Both the position numbers and the translations under genes were made by a program. Below, piece after piece: positions 14,688 through 22,770 of a DNA stretch of 24,606 nucleotides. The notes beneath the pieces were generated by a model that saw nothing but the letters and a program-made list of their open reading frames with translations, was not told the DNA's origin and did not search any database. Origin of the DNA: an uncultured Collinsella sp. (lineage in GTDB: Bacteria > Actinomycetota > Coriobacteriia > Coriobacteriales > Coriobacteriaceae); NCBI GenBank assembly GCA_902465105.1, contig CABQLM010000024.1, positions 1-24,606 of the forward strand. The letters run 5' to 3'. Numbering within the stretch: position 1 is the first letter of the stretch; every line of letters starts with the position of its first letter.

Positions 14688-16421
14688 CTACAGCTCGTAC
14701 TTGTACACGCGGTAGATGTACTTCTCGGCTTCCATCTCGTAGGTGGCGATGGGAAGTCCATAGCGATCGTACTCGGTAAAGGTCTTGGCCTGGCCCGAAG
14801 CCACGAGCATGCTATTCGAATCGCCGACGCGCTGCGCACTGCTTACGTAACCTGAGAACGGCACTGCAATCTGGTCCACAAGCTCGTAGGTGCGCGCCGC
14901 CTCGTCCACCGTAAAGATGCGCCCAAACGAATGCGTTCCCTTGCTGTAGTCGGTCACCACCGCGGCGCCCAGCTGGCCCCAATCGAACTTGGGATAGCTC
15001 TCAGCCGCACCAAAGTTGTTGTCGTACAGCAGCACCTGATAGCGTCCGGTTGTTGCCGTATCGGTACTTGGCAGATAGGTCACGCTGTGCTGGCCCGCGT
15101 TGAGCGAAAAATCGCCTTGGGCCTGCAGCAACTTGTCCTCAAAGCCCGAGCCGGCCCAAAAATCGGGTGAGCCCATAAGCCAATCGATCGTAGGCGTGCC
15201 GTAGATATCCGTGAGCTTGATGACCGTCGAGGTCTCGCGCGAGCTCAGCAGAACGGTGCCGTTACCGAGCCACTGGATTGTGTTGATATGGATCCAATCA
15301 AGGTCGCCGTCCGAGGCAACCTTGGCGCTCGCCTTGAGGTCGGGGAATATATCACCCAGGTCCACGACAAGAGAGACATTGCCGGCGGTCACGTCAATTT
15401 TGATGATGAGGTCCTCGACGTTAGCGCGCTCGCCTTTGTCTTTGGCCGCCGCACGGTCGATGTCCAAATCGGCCTCGGAGCCGGCATGGCTCGCCAGCAC
15501 CAGCAGATTGCCGTCGTCATCGAAAGCGTAATCGTGGTGTAACTCATAGTCGCCCGTGCTCCAGACATTTACCACCTGGCCGATGGCGTTAATCTGGGCC
15601 ATCTTGGTCGTCGAGACGCTCATGATCATGCTGCCGTCGCCCGGAAACAGCAGGCGGTGGCTGCGGTAGCCGATAATGGGCACCTCGCCGCGAATCTGGC
15701 CCGTGTTGTCGTAGAGGTACATAAAGTCGAGTTTGGACGAATCGTTGCCCAGGATGGTAAAGAGGCCATCGGCAAGCGGCGTGTTGGACTCCCCCGCCGT
15801 GACGGCGAGCCGCTCTTCTTCTTCGCCTTTGAGAGCCGGCGTCTCGATCGTGAACGTCGAAGTGCGGCTGGTGCCATCTTGCGCCGTGCAGGTGAGGGCC
15901 ACCGTGTTTTTATGGTTGGGAATGAGGCCGACGGCGTCGAACTCGTGCTCCGCAGACGGCGTGTCGCCGCCGCGGGGCGTGCGGGAAAACGCGGCGACTT
16001 TGGGCGCGTCACCAGTCTTTTTGCGACCGGCGACCTTGTAGGAGACGGTTACGGGATCCGTTGTCGCAAAGCGAACGTAGCAGCTCAGGGTATCGGTGCC
16101 AAAGGGATCTGCCTTGACGAACGGGGCGGTTTCGCTGTAGCTGCAGGCAGCGTAATCAGCGTCGAGCCGCTCCTTGATGGTCGCCTGCTTCTCGACGTCG
16201 TAGGTCGCAACAATCTGCTTGTAAAGCTTCTTTTGCTCGTCGGTGAGCTCGTCGCTCGCGGTAGATGCGTCGTTTGCGCCGGCTCCGACAGCAGAGCAAC
16301 CCATGAGCCCCGTGCCCGCCAGCGCCAACACGCCCGCCGCGCCCGCAAGAGCCGTTCGGCGCGAGAACAGTCGACCGCCTTCGCTATTCGATCCCATATC
16401 GTCACCGTCTTTGCATGCCAT
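14688..16421 (-). CDS. Tat-exported lipoprotein arylsulfate sulfotransferase (ASST)
   Basis: A 577-residue protein of the PAPS-independent arylsulfate sulfotransferase family, which moves sulfate from one phenol sulfate to another phenol. The N-terminus has a twin-arginine motif (FSRRTALAG, Arg21-Arg22) and a lipobox LMGC with Cys42, so it should be Tat-exported and lipid-anchored. The residues that match the E. coli AssT active site are present in order: His295/His296 in ELHHDYAF, His378 in DWIHINTI, Arg395 in SSRETS and the catalytic-type His445 in AGQHSV. A beta-propeller is expected, with a beta-sandwich N-terminal domain at about 95-195. I start at ATG 16421 (MACKDGDDMG) because AGAGG lies 8 nt upstream; ATG 16397 is an alternative that leaves the Tat motif closer to the start. 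It is a single-gene unit. Confidence 0.88.
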   Translation of the reverse strand: MACKDGDDMGSNSEGGRLFSRRTALAGAAGVLALAGTGLMGCSAVGAGANDASTASDELTDEQKKLYKQIVATYDVEKQATIKERLDADYAACSYSETAPFVKADPFGTDTLSCYVRFATTDPVTVSYKVAGRKKTGDAPKVAAFSRTPRGGDTPSAEHEFDAVGLIPNHKNTVALTCTAQDGTSRTSTFTIETPALKGEEEERLAVTAGESNTPLADGLFTILGNDSSKLDFMYLYDNTGQIRGEVPIIGYRSHRLLFPGDGSMIMSVSTTKMAQINAIGQVVNVWSTGDYELHHDYAFDDDGNLLVLASHAGSEADLDIDRAAAKDKGERANVEDLIIKIDVTAGNVSLVVDLGDIFPDLKASAKVASDGDLDWIHINTIQWLGNGTVLLSSRETSTVIKLTDIYGTPTIDWLMGSPDFWAGSGFEDKLLQAQGDFSLNAGQHSVTYLPSTDTATTGRYQVLLYDNNFGAAESYPKFDWGQLGAAVVTDYSKGTHSFGRIFTVDEAARTYELVDQIAVPFSGYVSSAQRVGDSNSMLVASGQAKTFTEYDRYGLPIATYEMEAEKYIYRVYKYEL

Positions 16422-16531
16422 TGTTGCATCCTCTATATCCCAAAGCGCTTGCCCAGCCCTGTCCCATGGTAGCCTGCAGCTTAACAAACGCCCCTTAATG
16501 CAAGTTTAGGCTTGCAACGATACGGAAACGC

Positions 16532-16565
16532 GGAGCGCGAAGGTAATCCGCAATCCTTCCGCTCC
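16532..16565 (-). terminator. Possible terminator after the 3-hydroxyacyl-CoA dehydrogenase gene
   Basis: ggagcgcgaagg (16532-16543) pairs with ccttccgctcc (16555-16565) with one bulge. On the minus strand it is followed by GCGTTTCCG, a poor T-tail. It lies 12 nt past the stop codon. A further copy of the 8-bp core, cctgtccc (16458-16465), lies downstream in the same gap without a clear hairpin. Confidence 0.4.
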
Positions 16566-16577
16566 CAAGGGATCTTT

Positions 16578-17537
16578 TTAATACTTGAAGAAGCCCTCGC
16601 CCGAGCTTTCGCCCAGCTTGCCTTCGTCGAGCATCTGCTTGAGGACAGATGCCATGGCCTTAAAGTTGTAGGGCATCATCATCTTTTTGAGCAGTGGGCC
16701 CACCAAGCCCGGCACCTTCTGATACTGCATAACGATGTTGTAGGCCGTCTGGATACCAACCGTGTCGAATACGCGGAACGGGCCCTTGGGGGCGCCGGTG
16801 CCGCGCGTCCATGCAAGGTCGATGCTCTTGGGGTCGCTCACGCCCGAGACGTACAGGTCCAGGCCCGAAAGCAGCCACGGCACCAGCATGGAATTGAGCA
16901 GATAGCCGTTCTTTTCCTTGTTGACGGGCAGGGCAAGCATGCGAATATCGTTGGCAAAGTCGACGAGTTCATCGAAGTAGCGCTTGTCGGTCTGGTCCTG
17001 AGCCATGACCTCGGTCATGTTGTTCTTCCAGATAGAGTTGGCAAAGTGCAGCGACAGGTACTTCTCGGGACGGCCGGTGTACTTGGCAAAGGTGCTCGGC
17101 AGCAGCGTGGAGGAGTTGGTCACGATGACGGTCTTTTGTGGGAGAACCGGGGCGAGCTTCTTGTAGAAATCGATTTTTGCCTGGGTGTCCTCGGCCATCG
17201 ACTCGATGACCAGGTCGGCGTCGGCCACGGCCTTGGCAAGATCGAGCTCCAGCTTGAGCGTGGAGTAGGCACGCTCGACGGCGGCAAGTGCCGCCTCCTT
17301 GTCGAAGGGCTGGCCGCTATCGGCGATGCCGGCGCACCACTCGCCCGTGCCGTCCGCCATGCCCTCGATGGCCGCGATGTATTCCTCGCGCACATGATCA
17401 ATCTTGGGCTGGGTGCGGCCGATGCTGCCCTCACTGCGCAACCAAATCGTTACATCGAAGCCGCAGTAGGCGGCCTGGAAGGCAATCTGGCTCCCCAGCA
17501 CGCCGCCGCCGGCAACGCAAACAGTCTTGTAGCTCAT
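16578..17537 (-). CDS. 3-hydroxyacyl-CoA dehydrogenase (NAD-dependent)
   Basis: A 319-residue soluble enzyme interconverting 3-hydroxyacyl-CoA and 3-ketoacyl-CoA. The Rossmann motif is VCVAGGGVLGSQIAF near the N-terminus. Catalytic-type residues are visible: the Ser/Thr patch NSSTLLPS, His in LHFANSIW, and the NKEKNGYLLNSMLVPWLL stretch with its Asn. The C-terminal domain (TGAPKGPFRVFDTVG) ends in SSGEGFFKY, as in family members. Compared with butyrate-pathway Hbd (about 282 residues) it has an insertion after the Rossmann start, at about residues 45-75. The ATG at 17537 has an AGAGGA about 9 nt upstream. No thiolase, crotonase or acyl-CoA dehydrogenase is nearby, so the pathway is open. Confidence 0.9.
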   Translation of the reverse strand: MSYKTVCVAGGGVLGSQIAFQAAYCGFDVTIWLRSEGSIGRTQPKIDHVREEYIAAIEGMADGTGEWCAGIADSGQPFDKEAALAAVERAYSTLKLELDLAKAVADADLVIESMAEDTQAKIDFYKKLAPVLPQKTVIVTNSSTLLPSTFAKYTGRPEKYLSLHFANSIWKNNMTEVMAQDQTDKRYFDELVDFANDIRMLALPVNKEKNGYLLNSMLVPWLLSGLDLYVSGVSDPKSIDLAWTRGTGAPKGPFRVFDTVGIQTAYNIVMQYQKVPGLVGPLLKKMMMPYNFKAMASVLKQMLDEGKLGESSGEGFFKY

Positions 17538-17708
17538 AGGAACGGTCCTCTCTTACGTAATTCCATAGATGTGTATTTATTCAACCGTAAAGATGACGCG
17601 CGTTGGGGACGGGTTCCTTAAACGGATGGTATTTCGCGGCAAACGGCTACATATGTTCATTATTTCAAGGCTCCGAGGGCGATTTTTGATGCCACCGAGA
17701 CGTCGTTT

Positions 17709-17834
17709 GCGGAAGTATGCGGCAAATTCCGGAACCCTTGAGCACACCCCGGTTTTCCGCCAATAAAACCGCAGGTACATGGCTTGGACATATCCGGTGT
17801 GCTCGGCCTATTCAGATTTTGCCGCATACTTCCG
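17709..17834. other. Structured intergenic region with nested inverted repeats
   Basis: The 416-bp gap 17538-17953 has no convincing gene. Its centre holds three nested inverted repeats: cggaagtatgcggcaaa (17710-17726) with its perfect 17-bp partner at 17818-17834; gagcacacc (17740-17748) with ggtgtgctc (17796-17804); and cggtttt (17750-17756) with aaaaccg (17765-17771). Together they could fold into one long branched stem of about 125 nt. Outside these, the palindrome acatatgt occurs at 17649-17656 and 17878-17885. A solitary gggacggg core is at 17606-17613. It may be a non-coding RNA, a mobile palindrome or a large operator; nothing in the sequence decides. Confidence 0.6.
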
Positions 17835-17890
17835 AAATCCAAGTTCGCAAGAGGTGATAGTTGGGCCGTTTACGCAACATATGTCCAGCA

Positions 17891-17925
17891 AAACGGGTGG
17901 TAGCCGGTACGGCTACCACCCGTTT
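17891..17925 (-). terminator. Intrinsic terminator of the dehydratase-type gene
   Basis: Perfect 16-bp arms aaacgggtggtagccg (17891-17906) and cggctaccacccgttt (17910-17925) with a 3-nt loop. On the minus strand it ends in CGTTTTG. It lies 28 nt past the stop codon at 17954. Confidence 0.88.
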
Positions 17926-17953
17926 GTCTCATATCTAGCCCATAGCAGGCCAG

Positions 17954-20900
17954 CTACTTCTTAATGCCGCGTCCCAGGCGCTTGGCGACCGATGCAACGG
18001 CCTCCTCGCTGACCGGTCCACAGCTCACGCAGCCGTCATGGGCACGCATCTGGCCGGTGACCTCGTCCATCGCGAGCGGCGCCACCTTCTCGAGCTTAAA
18101 GCCCTTACCGGCGCGCATGTTTTCCTTGGCCACGCTGATCATGAGCTTAATGCGGTTGAGCTGGTTGACCTCGGACGCACCGGGGTCGTAGTCCACCGCA
18201 ACGATGTTGCTCTCGGGATGTTGACGGCGCAGTTCCTTGATCACGGCCTTGCCCACCACGTGATTGGGCAGGCACGCGAAGGGCTGCGTGCAGATGATGT
18301 TGGGTGCGCCATGGTCAATTAGGTCGAGCATCTCGGCCGTGAGTAACCAGCCCTCGCCCATGTTGTTGCACACCGAAAGCACCGTGCGGGCCTTGTCCGC
18401 CATGGTGCCGATGCGCTCGGGTGCCTCAAAGCGGCGGGACTTTTCGAGCATCTCTTCCACCGGCGTGCGCATCCAGTCCACGAGCTTGATGAGCGCCTGC
18501 ATACCAGCGCGCGTGGTAGCAGAGCTTCCCAGCTCGTCCTTCTGCAGCTCGGCGTTGCTCATGGAGTACAGGAAGAAGTCGAGCAGGCCCGGCACCACAG
18601 CCTCGCAGCCCTCGCGCTCGATAACGTCGACCACGTGGTTGTTGGCCGTCGGATGGAACTTGACCAAGATCTCGCCGACCACGCCCACGCGCGGCTTGGT
18701 GCCCTCACCCACGAGCGGCATGGTGTCGAACGCGTGGATGGCCTCGCGGCACAGCTTGGTGTAGTTGTGGCGGTTGAACTTGGGCGCAATCTTGCGGGCT
18801 CGTGCCATGTACTCCTCGTAGAGCGCGTTGGCGGCACCGGGCGTTGCCTCGTACGGGCGGCAGCGATAGAGCATCTGCATCATCACGTCGCCAAAGAGCA
18901 CCGCGTACACGGCCTGCTTAAGCAGTGCCGGCGTAACCTTAAAGCCAGGGTTGTCCTCGCCGAGCGCCACGGCCGAAAGCGAGATCACCGGGATCTCGGG
19001 GTGGCCGCTCTCGCGCAGGGCCTTGCGGATGAGCGCGATGTAGTTGGTGGCACGGCAGCCGCCGCCGGTCTGGCTGATAACCACGGCCGTCTTGGACAGG
19101 TCGTATCGACCGCTCTCGATGGCCTCCATAATCTGGCCCGTTACCAGAATCGACGGATAGCAAATGTCGTTGTTCACATAGCGCAGGCCGGCCTCGACGG
19201 CATCGTGATCGGTCGAGGGCAGCAGCTCCAAGTTGTAGCCAGCACCACGGAACACCTCTTTGACCAGGTCAAAGTGGATCGGCGCCATCTGCGGGCACAG
19301 GATGGTGTAGCCCTCATCGCGCATCTGCTCGGTAAAGGGCACCTTGGGCCATGCGGTCGAAGCGCTCTCGCGCTGCGCCTCGAACGTGTACTTACGGCTC
19401 GCGAACGCGGGGGCATCCGTGGAAGGCGCCACCGGCGCGGCATCGCCCTGCTCGTAGGCCTCGCCCGCGGCCGTAGCCTCGGCCAAGCGCTCGGCCTCCT
19501 GGTCCTTGAGCGCTGCCATGAGCGAGCGGATGCGGATGCGCGCGGCGCCCAGGTTTGACACCTCGTCGATCTTGAGCACGGTGTAGATCTTGCCGCTGGC
19601 CTCCAGAATCTCCTGCACCTGGTCGGTGGTCAGAGCGTCCAGGCCGCAGCCGAAAGAGTTGAGCTGGATCAGGTCCAGGTCGTTGCGCATCGTCACAAAG
19701 CGGGCGACGGCGTACAGGCGGCTGTGATACATCCACTGATCGACGACGCGAATCGGACGCTCGGGCTTCACCAGATGCGCAAGCGAATCCTCGGTAAAGA
19801 CCGCAAAGCCAAAGCTCGAGATAAGCTCGGGCAGGGCGTGGTTGATCTCGGGGTCGTTATGGTAGGGACGGCCGGCGAGCACAATGCCGTGGCCGCCGTG
19901 GTCCTCGACCCACTTAAGGGCCTCCTCGCCCATGGTCTGGATATCCTCGTGGAAGCGCGCGTCGGCCTCAAAGGCAGCGTTGACGGCGGCATCGACCTCG
20001 GAACGCGTGATTTTAGGACCGCGCACGCGACCGCGACCGGCCTCAGCATCGGCCACGCGGTCGACGGCGAGCACCTGGTACAGGCGGCGCTTGAGCTCGG
20101 TCTTGTCGTGATAGGGCACAAACGGATACAGGAACTCGATGTTCTGCTCGCGGATCTCGTCGATGTTGAGCGCCAGCGCCGTGGGGTAGCTCATGACGAT
20201 GGGGCAGTTGTAGCAGTTACCGGCAGTCGGGTCCTCTTTGCGCTCCCAGCGCACGCACGGCATCCAGATGAAGTCGACATCGCGGTCGATAAGGTTCATC
20301 ACATGGCCGTGGCTCATCTTGGCCGGGTAGCACACGCTCTCGGACGGCATGGACTCGATGCCCGCCTGGTAGGTCTTCTTGCTCGACTGGTCGGACAGCT
20401 GCACGCTAAAGCCCAGGCGCGTAAAGAACGCGTGCCAGAAGGGGTAGTTCTCGTACATGTTGAGTGCTCGCGGGATACCCACGGTGCCGCGCGGAGCCTC
20501 GTCGGGACTCAGGACCTCGCGGTTAAAGAGCAGCTCGTTTTTCTTTTTGAAGAGGTTGGGGGCCTCGGTCTTCTGCTTTTTGTGGCCGGCGCCCTTCTCG
20601 CAGCGGTTGCCGGTAATGAAGCGCCTGCCGCCGCCAAAGTCGTTGACGGTAAGCTGGCAGTTGTTAGAGCAACGGCCGCAGCGGACATGCTTTTGCGTCA
20701 CGGTGAGGTGCGCGATGTCCTCGGCCGAAAGGATGGTCGAGGTGCCGTCAGCGCCGGCGCGATCGCGGGCGAGCAGGGCCGCACCGTAGGCACCCATGCA
20801 GCCGGCGATGTCGGGACGCACGGCGTGAACACCGGTGAGCTGCTCAAACGCGCGCAGCGTGGCATCGGACATAAAGGTGCCGCCCTGGACGATCACCTGG

Positions 20901-22759
20901 CTGCCGATCTCCTTGGGGTCGCGCAGCTTAATGACCTTAAACAGGGCATTTTTGATGACGGAATAGGACAGACCGGCCGCGATGTCGCCCACCGTGGCGC
21001 CTTCCTTTTGCGCCTGCTTGACGCGCGAGTTCATAAAGACCGTGCAGCGACTGCCCAGGTCGACCGGGGCCTTGGCATGGATAGCGGCGTCGGCGAACGC
21101 GCGCACATCCATGTTCATAGAGACGGCGAAGCTCTCGATAAAGCTACCGCAGCCCGACGAGCAGGCCTCGTTGAGCATGATGTGCTCGATAACACCGTCC
21201 TTGACGCGCAGGCACTTCATGTCCTGACCGCCGATGTCCAGGATAAACTCGACACCGGGCAGGAATGCCTTGGCGCCGCGCAGGTGCGCAACGGTCTCGA
21301 TCTCGCCGGAATCGGCCTTGAGGGCCTCGATGAGCAGCGCCTCGCCATAACCGGTGGTGGTCACGTGGCCGATGGTGCAGCCAGCGGGGATGTGATTGTA
21401 GAAATCGGCCATGATGACCTTGGCCGTGCCTAGGATGTCGCCGTTGTTGTTGCCGTACCAGGTGTGCAACAGCTGACCGTCCTCGCCCACGAGCGCGGCC
21501 TTCATGGTGGTGGAACCGGCGTCGATGCCAATGAACACGCGGCCGGTGTAGCCGTCGAGCTTGCCCTTGGGGACGACCTCGGTGTCATGGCGGTTCTTGA
21601 ACTCGGCAAAGTCCTCATCGGTGGCAAAGAGCGGATCCAGACGCTCGACCTCGGCGCCCTGTGTGTCACCCAGGGCATCGATGGCCTCGATGAGCTGCGG
21701 GAACGTGCTGAGTTTATTGGACTCGTGCGCCATGGCAGCGCCGCTCGCCACAAACAGGTGAGCGTTTTGGGGCACGATACGGTGCTCCTCGTCCAGGTTG
21801 AGCGTGAGGTAGAAGCGGTGGCGCAACTCGGACAGGTACTGCAGCGGGCCGCCCAGGAAGGCGACGTTGCCGCGGATGGGACGGCCGCACGCCAGACCCG
21901 AGATGGTCTGGGTCACGACGGCCTGGAAGATGGAGGCGGCCACGTCCTCGGGGCGGGCGCCCTCGTTGAGCAGCGGCTGCACGTCGGTCTTGGCAAAGAC
22001 GCCGCAGCGGCTGGCAATGGGATAAATGGTGGTGGCGTTGGCCGCGAGCTCATTGAGGCCGCTGGCGTCGGTGTGCAGCAGGGTGGCCATCTGATCGATG
22101 AACGCGCCCGTACCGCCGGCGCAGGTACCGTTCATGCGCTGCTCGATGCCGTTGTCGAAGTAGATGATCTTGGCGTCCTCGCCGCCCAGCTCGATGGCGA
22201 CGTCGGTGGCCGGGATGAGGGTCTCGACGGCACGCTTGCTGGCAATGACCTCCTGGACAAATTCAAGGTCGAGCCACTGGGACAGCAGCAGGCCGCCCGA
22301 GCCGGTAATGGCGCAGGTCATCTGGGCCATCGGCAGCACGGTCGCGGCGCCCTCGAACAGGTCGCGGGCGCAGGCACGGACGTCGGTGTGGTGGCGCTGG
22401 TACTTGGCGTAGACGATCTGGTTGTCGTCGTTGAGCACGGCAAGCTTGACGGTGGTGGAACCCACGTCGATGCCCAGATGCAGGTTGCCACGAGCGTTCT
22501 CGGGGTTGAAGATCGCGCCTTCGGGGGCGTGGGCGGCGGTGACGCCCGCGGGATCGGCGGCGGTGGAAGGCGCGGGCGCGTTGGCAGCCTCGCTAGCAGC
22601 GGACGTCTCCCCTGCCGCATTCTTGGCATCGGTAACTGCCTCGGCAACTTTCTCGGCAGCTGCGGTCGCGGCCTTCTGCGCGGCATCCACCACGGCGGGC
22701 GCAGCCTCACGCGCGGCAGCGACCATACGGTCCTTAATGCCCTCGACGAGTTTGCTCAT
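17954..22759 (-). CDS. Giant 2-hydroxyacyl-CoA dehydratase-type fusion (two activase domains + DUF2229 + HgdB-like)
   Basis: A 1601-residue cytoplasmic protein. Residues 1-88 are an Ala-rich helical extension. Residues 92-345 and 408-665 are two ASKHA ATPase domains of the BadF/BadG/BcrA/HgdC type, each starting GIDVGSTT or GIDAGSTT. Both keep the pair of cysteines that hold the [4Fe-4S] cluster: Cys213 (NGTCAGGTGAF) with Cys252 (SRCGVFAKTDV), and Cys533 (NEACSSGCGSF) with Cys572 (SRCTVFMNSRV). A four-Cys cluster (694, 697, 701, 720) follows, then a DUF2229 region from about 757 (GIPRALNMYENYPFW) and dehydratase-subunit-like segments with NDICYPSILVTGQI, SQTGGGCRATNY and CTQPFACLPNH. Activases pass an ATP-driven electron to dehydratases of 2-hydroxyacyl-CoA; here both parts seem joined. 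Substrate unknown. Start ATG 22759 has GGAG 6 nt upstream. Confidence 0.88.
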   Translation of the reverse strand: MSKLVEGIKDRMVAAAREAAPAVVDAAQKAATAAAEKVAEAVTDAKNAAGETSAASEAANAPAPSTAADPAGVTAAHAPEGAIFNPENARGNLHLGIDVGSTTVKLAVLNDDNQIVYAKYQRHHTDVRACARDLFEGAATVLPMAQMTCAITGSGGLLLSQWLDLEFVQEVIASKRAVETLIPATDVAIELGGEDAKIIYFDNGIEQRMNGTCAGGTGAFIDQMATLLHTDASGLNELAANATTIYPIASRCGVFAKTDVQPLLNEGARPEDVAASIFQAVVTQTISGLACGRPIRGNVAFLGGPLQYLSELRHRFYLTLNLDEEHRIVPQNAHLFVASGAAMAHESNKLSTFPQLIEAIDALGDTQGAEVERLDPLFATDEDFAEFKNRHDTEVVPKGKLDGYTGRVFIGIDAGSTTMKAALVGEDGQLLHTWYGNNNGDILGTAKVIMADFYNHIPAGCTIGHVTTTGYGEALLIEALKADSGEIETVAHLRGAKAFLPGVEFILDIGGQDMKCLRVKDGVIEHIMLNEACSSGCGSFIESFAVSMNMDVRAFADAAIHAKAPVDLGSRCTVFMNSRVKQAQKEGATVGDIAAGLSYSVIKNALFKVIKLRDPKEIGSQVIVQGGTFMSDATLRAFEQLTGVHAVRPDIAGCMGAYGAALLARDRAGADGTSTILSAEDIAHLTVTQKHVRCGRCSNNCQLTVNDFGGGRRFITGNRCEKGAGHKKQKTEAPNLFKKKNELLFNREVLSPDEAPRGTVGIPRALNMYENYPFWHAFFTRLGFSVQLSDQSSKKTYQAGIESMPSESVCYPAKMSHGHVMNLIDRDVDFIWMPCVRWERKEDPTAGNCYNCPIVMSYPTALALNIDEIREQNIEFLYPFVPYHDKTELKRRLYQVLAVDRVADAEAGRGRVRGPKITRSEVDAAVNAAFEADARFHEDIQTMGEEALKWVEDHGGHGIVLAGRPYHNDPEINHALPELISSFGFAVFTEDSLAHLVKPERPIRVVDQWMYHSRLYAVARFVTMRNDLDLIQLNSFGCGLDALTTDQVQEILEASGKIYTVLKIDEVSNLGAARIRIRSLMAALKDQEAERLAEATAAGEAYEQGDAAPVAPSTDAPAFASRKYTFEAQRESASTAWPKVPFTEQMRDEGYTILCPQMAPIHFDLVKEVFRGAGYNLELLPSTDHDAVEAGLRYVNNDICYPSILVTGQIMEAIESGRYDLSKTAVVISQTGGGCRATNYIALIRKALRESGHPEIPVISLSAVALGEDNPGFKVTPALLKQAVYAVLFGDVMMQMLYRCRPYEATPGAANALYEEYMARARKIAPKFNRHNYTKLCREAIHAFDTMPLVGEGTKPRVGVVGEILVKFHPTANNHVVDVIEREGCEAVVPGLLDFFLYSMSNAELQKDELGSSATTRAGMQALIKLVDWMRTPVEEMLEKSRRFEAPERIGTMADKARTVLSVCNNMGEGWLLTAEMLDLIDHGAPNIICTQPFACLPNHVVGKAVIKELRRQHPESNIVAVDYDPGASEVNQLNRIKLMISVAKENMRAGKGFKLEKVAPLAMDEVTGQMRAHDGCVSCGPVSEEAVASVAKRLGRGIKK

Positions 22760-22770
22760 TGTATCTCCTC

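Noticed and set aside
17569..17780. Short open frames of 65 and 67 codons in the gap before the giant gene
   Set aside because: They lack ribosome-binding sites and domains and fall across the inverted repeats.
17709..17834. Assignment of the structured gap to a named RNA class such as a Collinsella RNA motif or riboswitch
   Set aside because: I could not match conserved sequence elements of any known class by eye, so no name is given.
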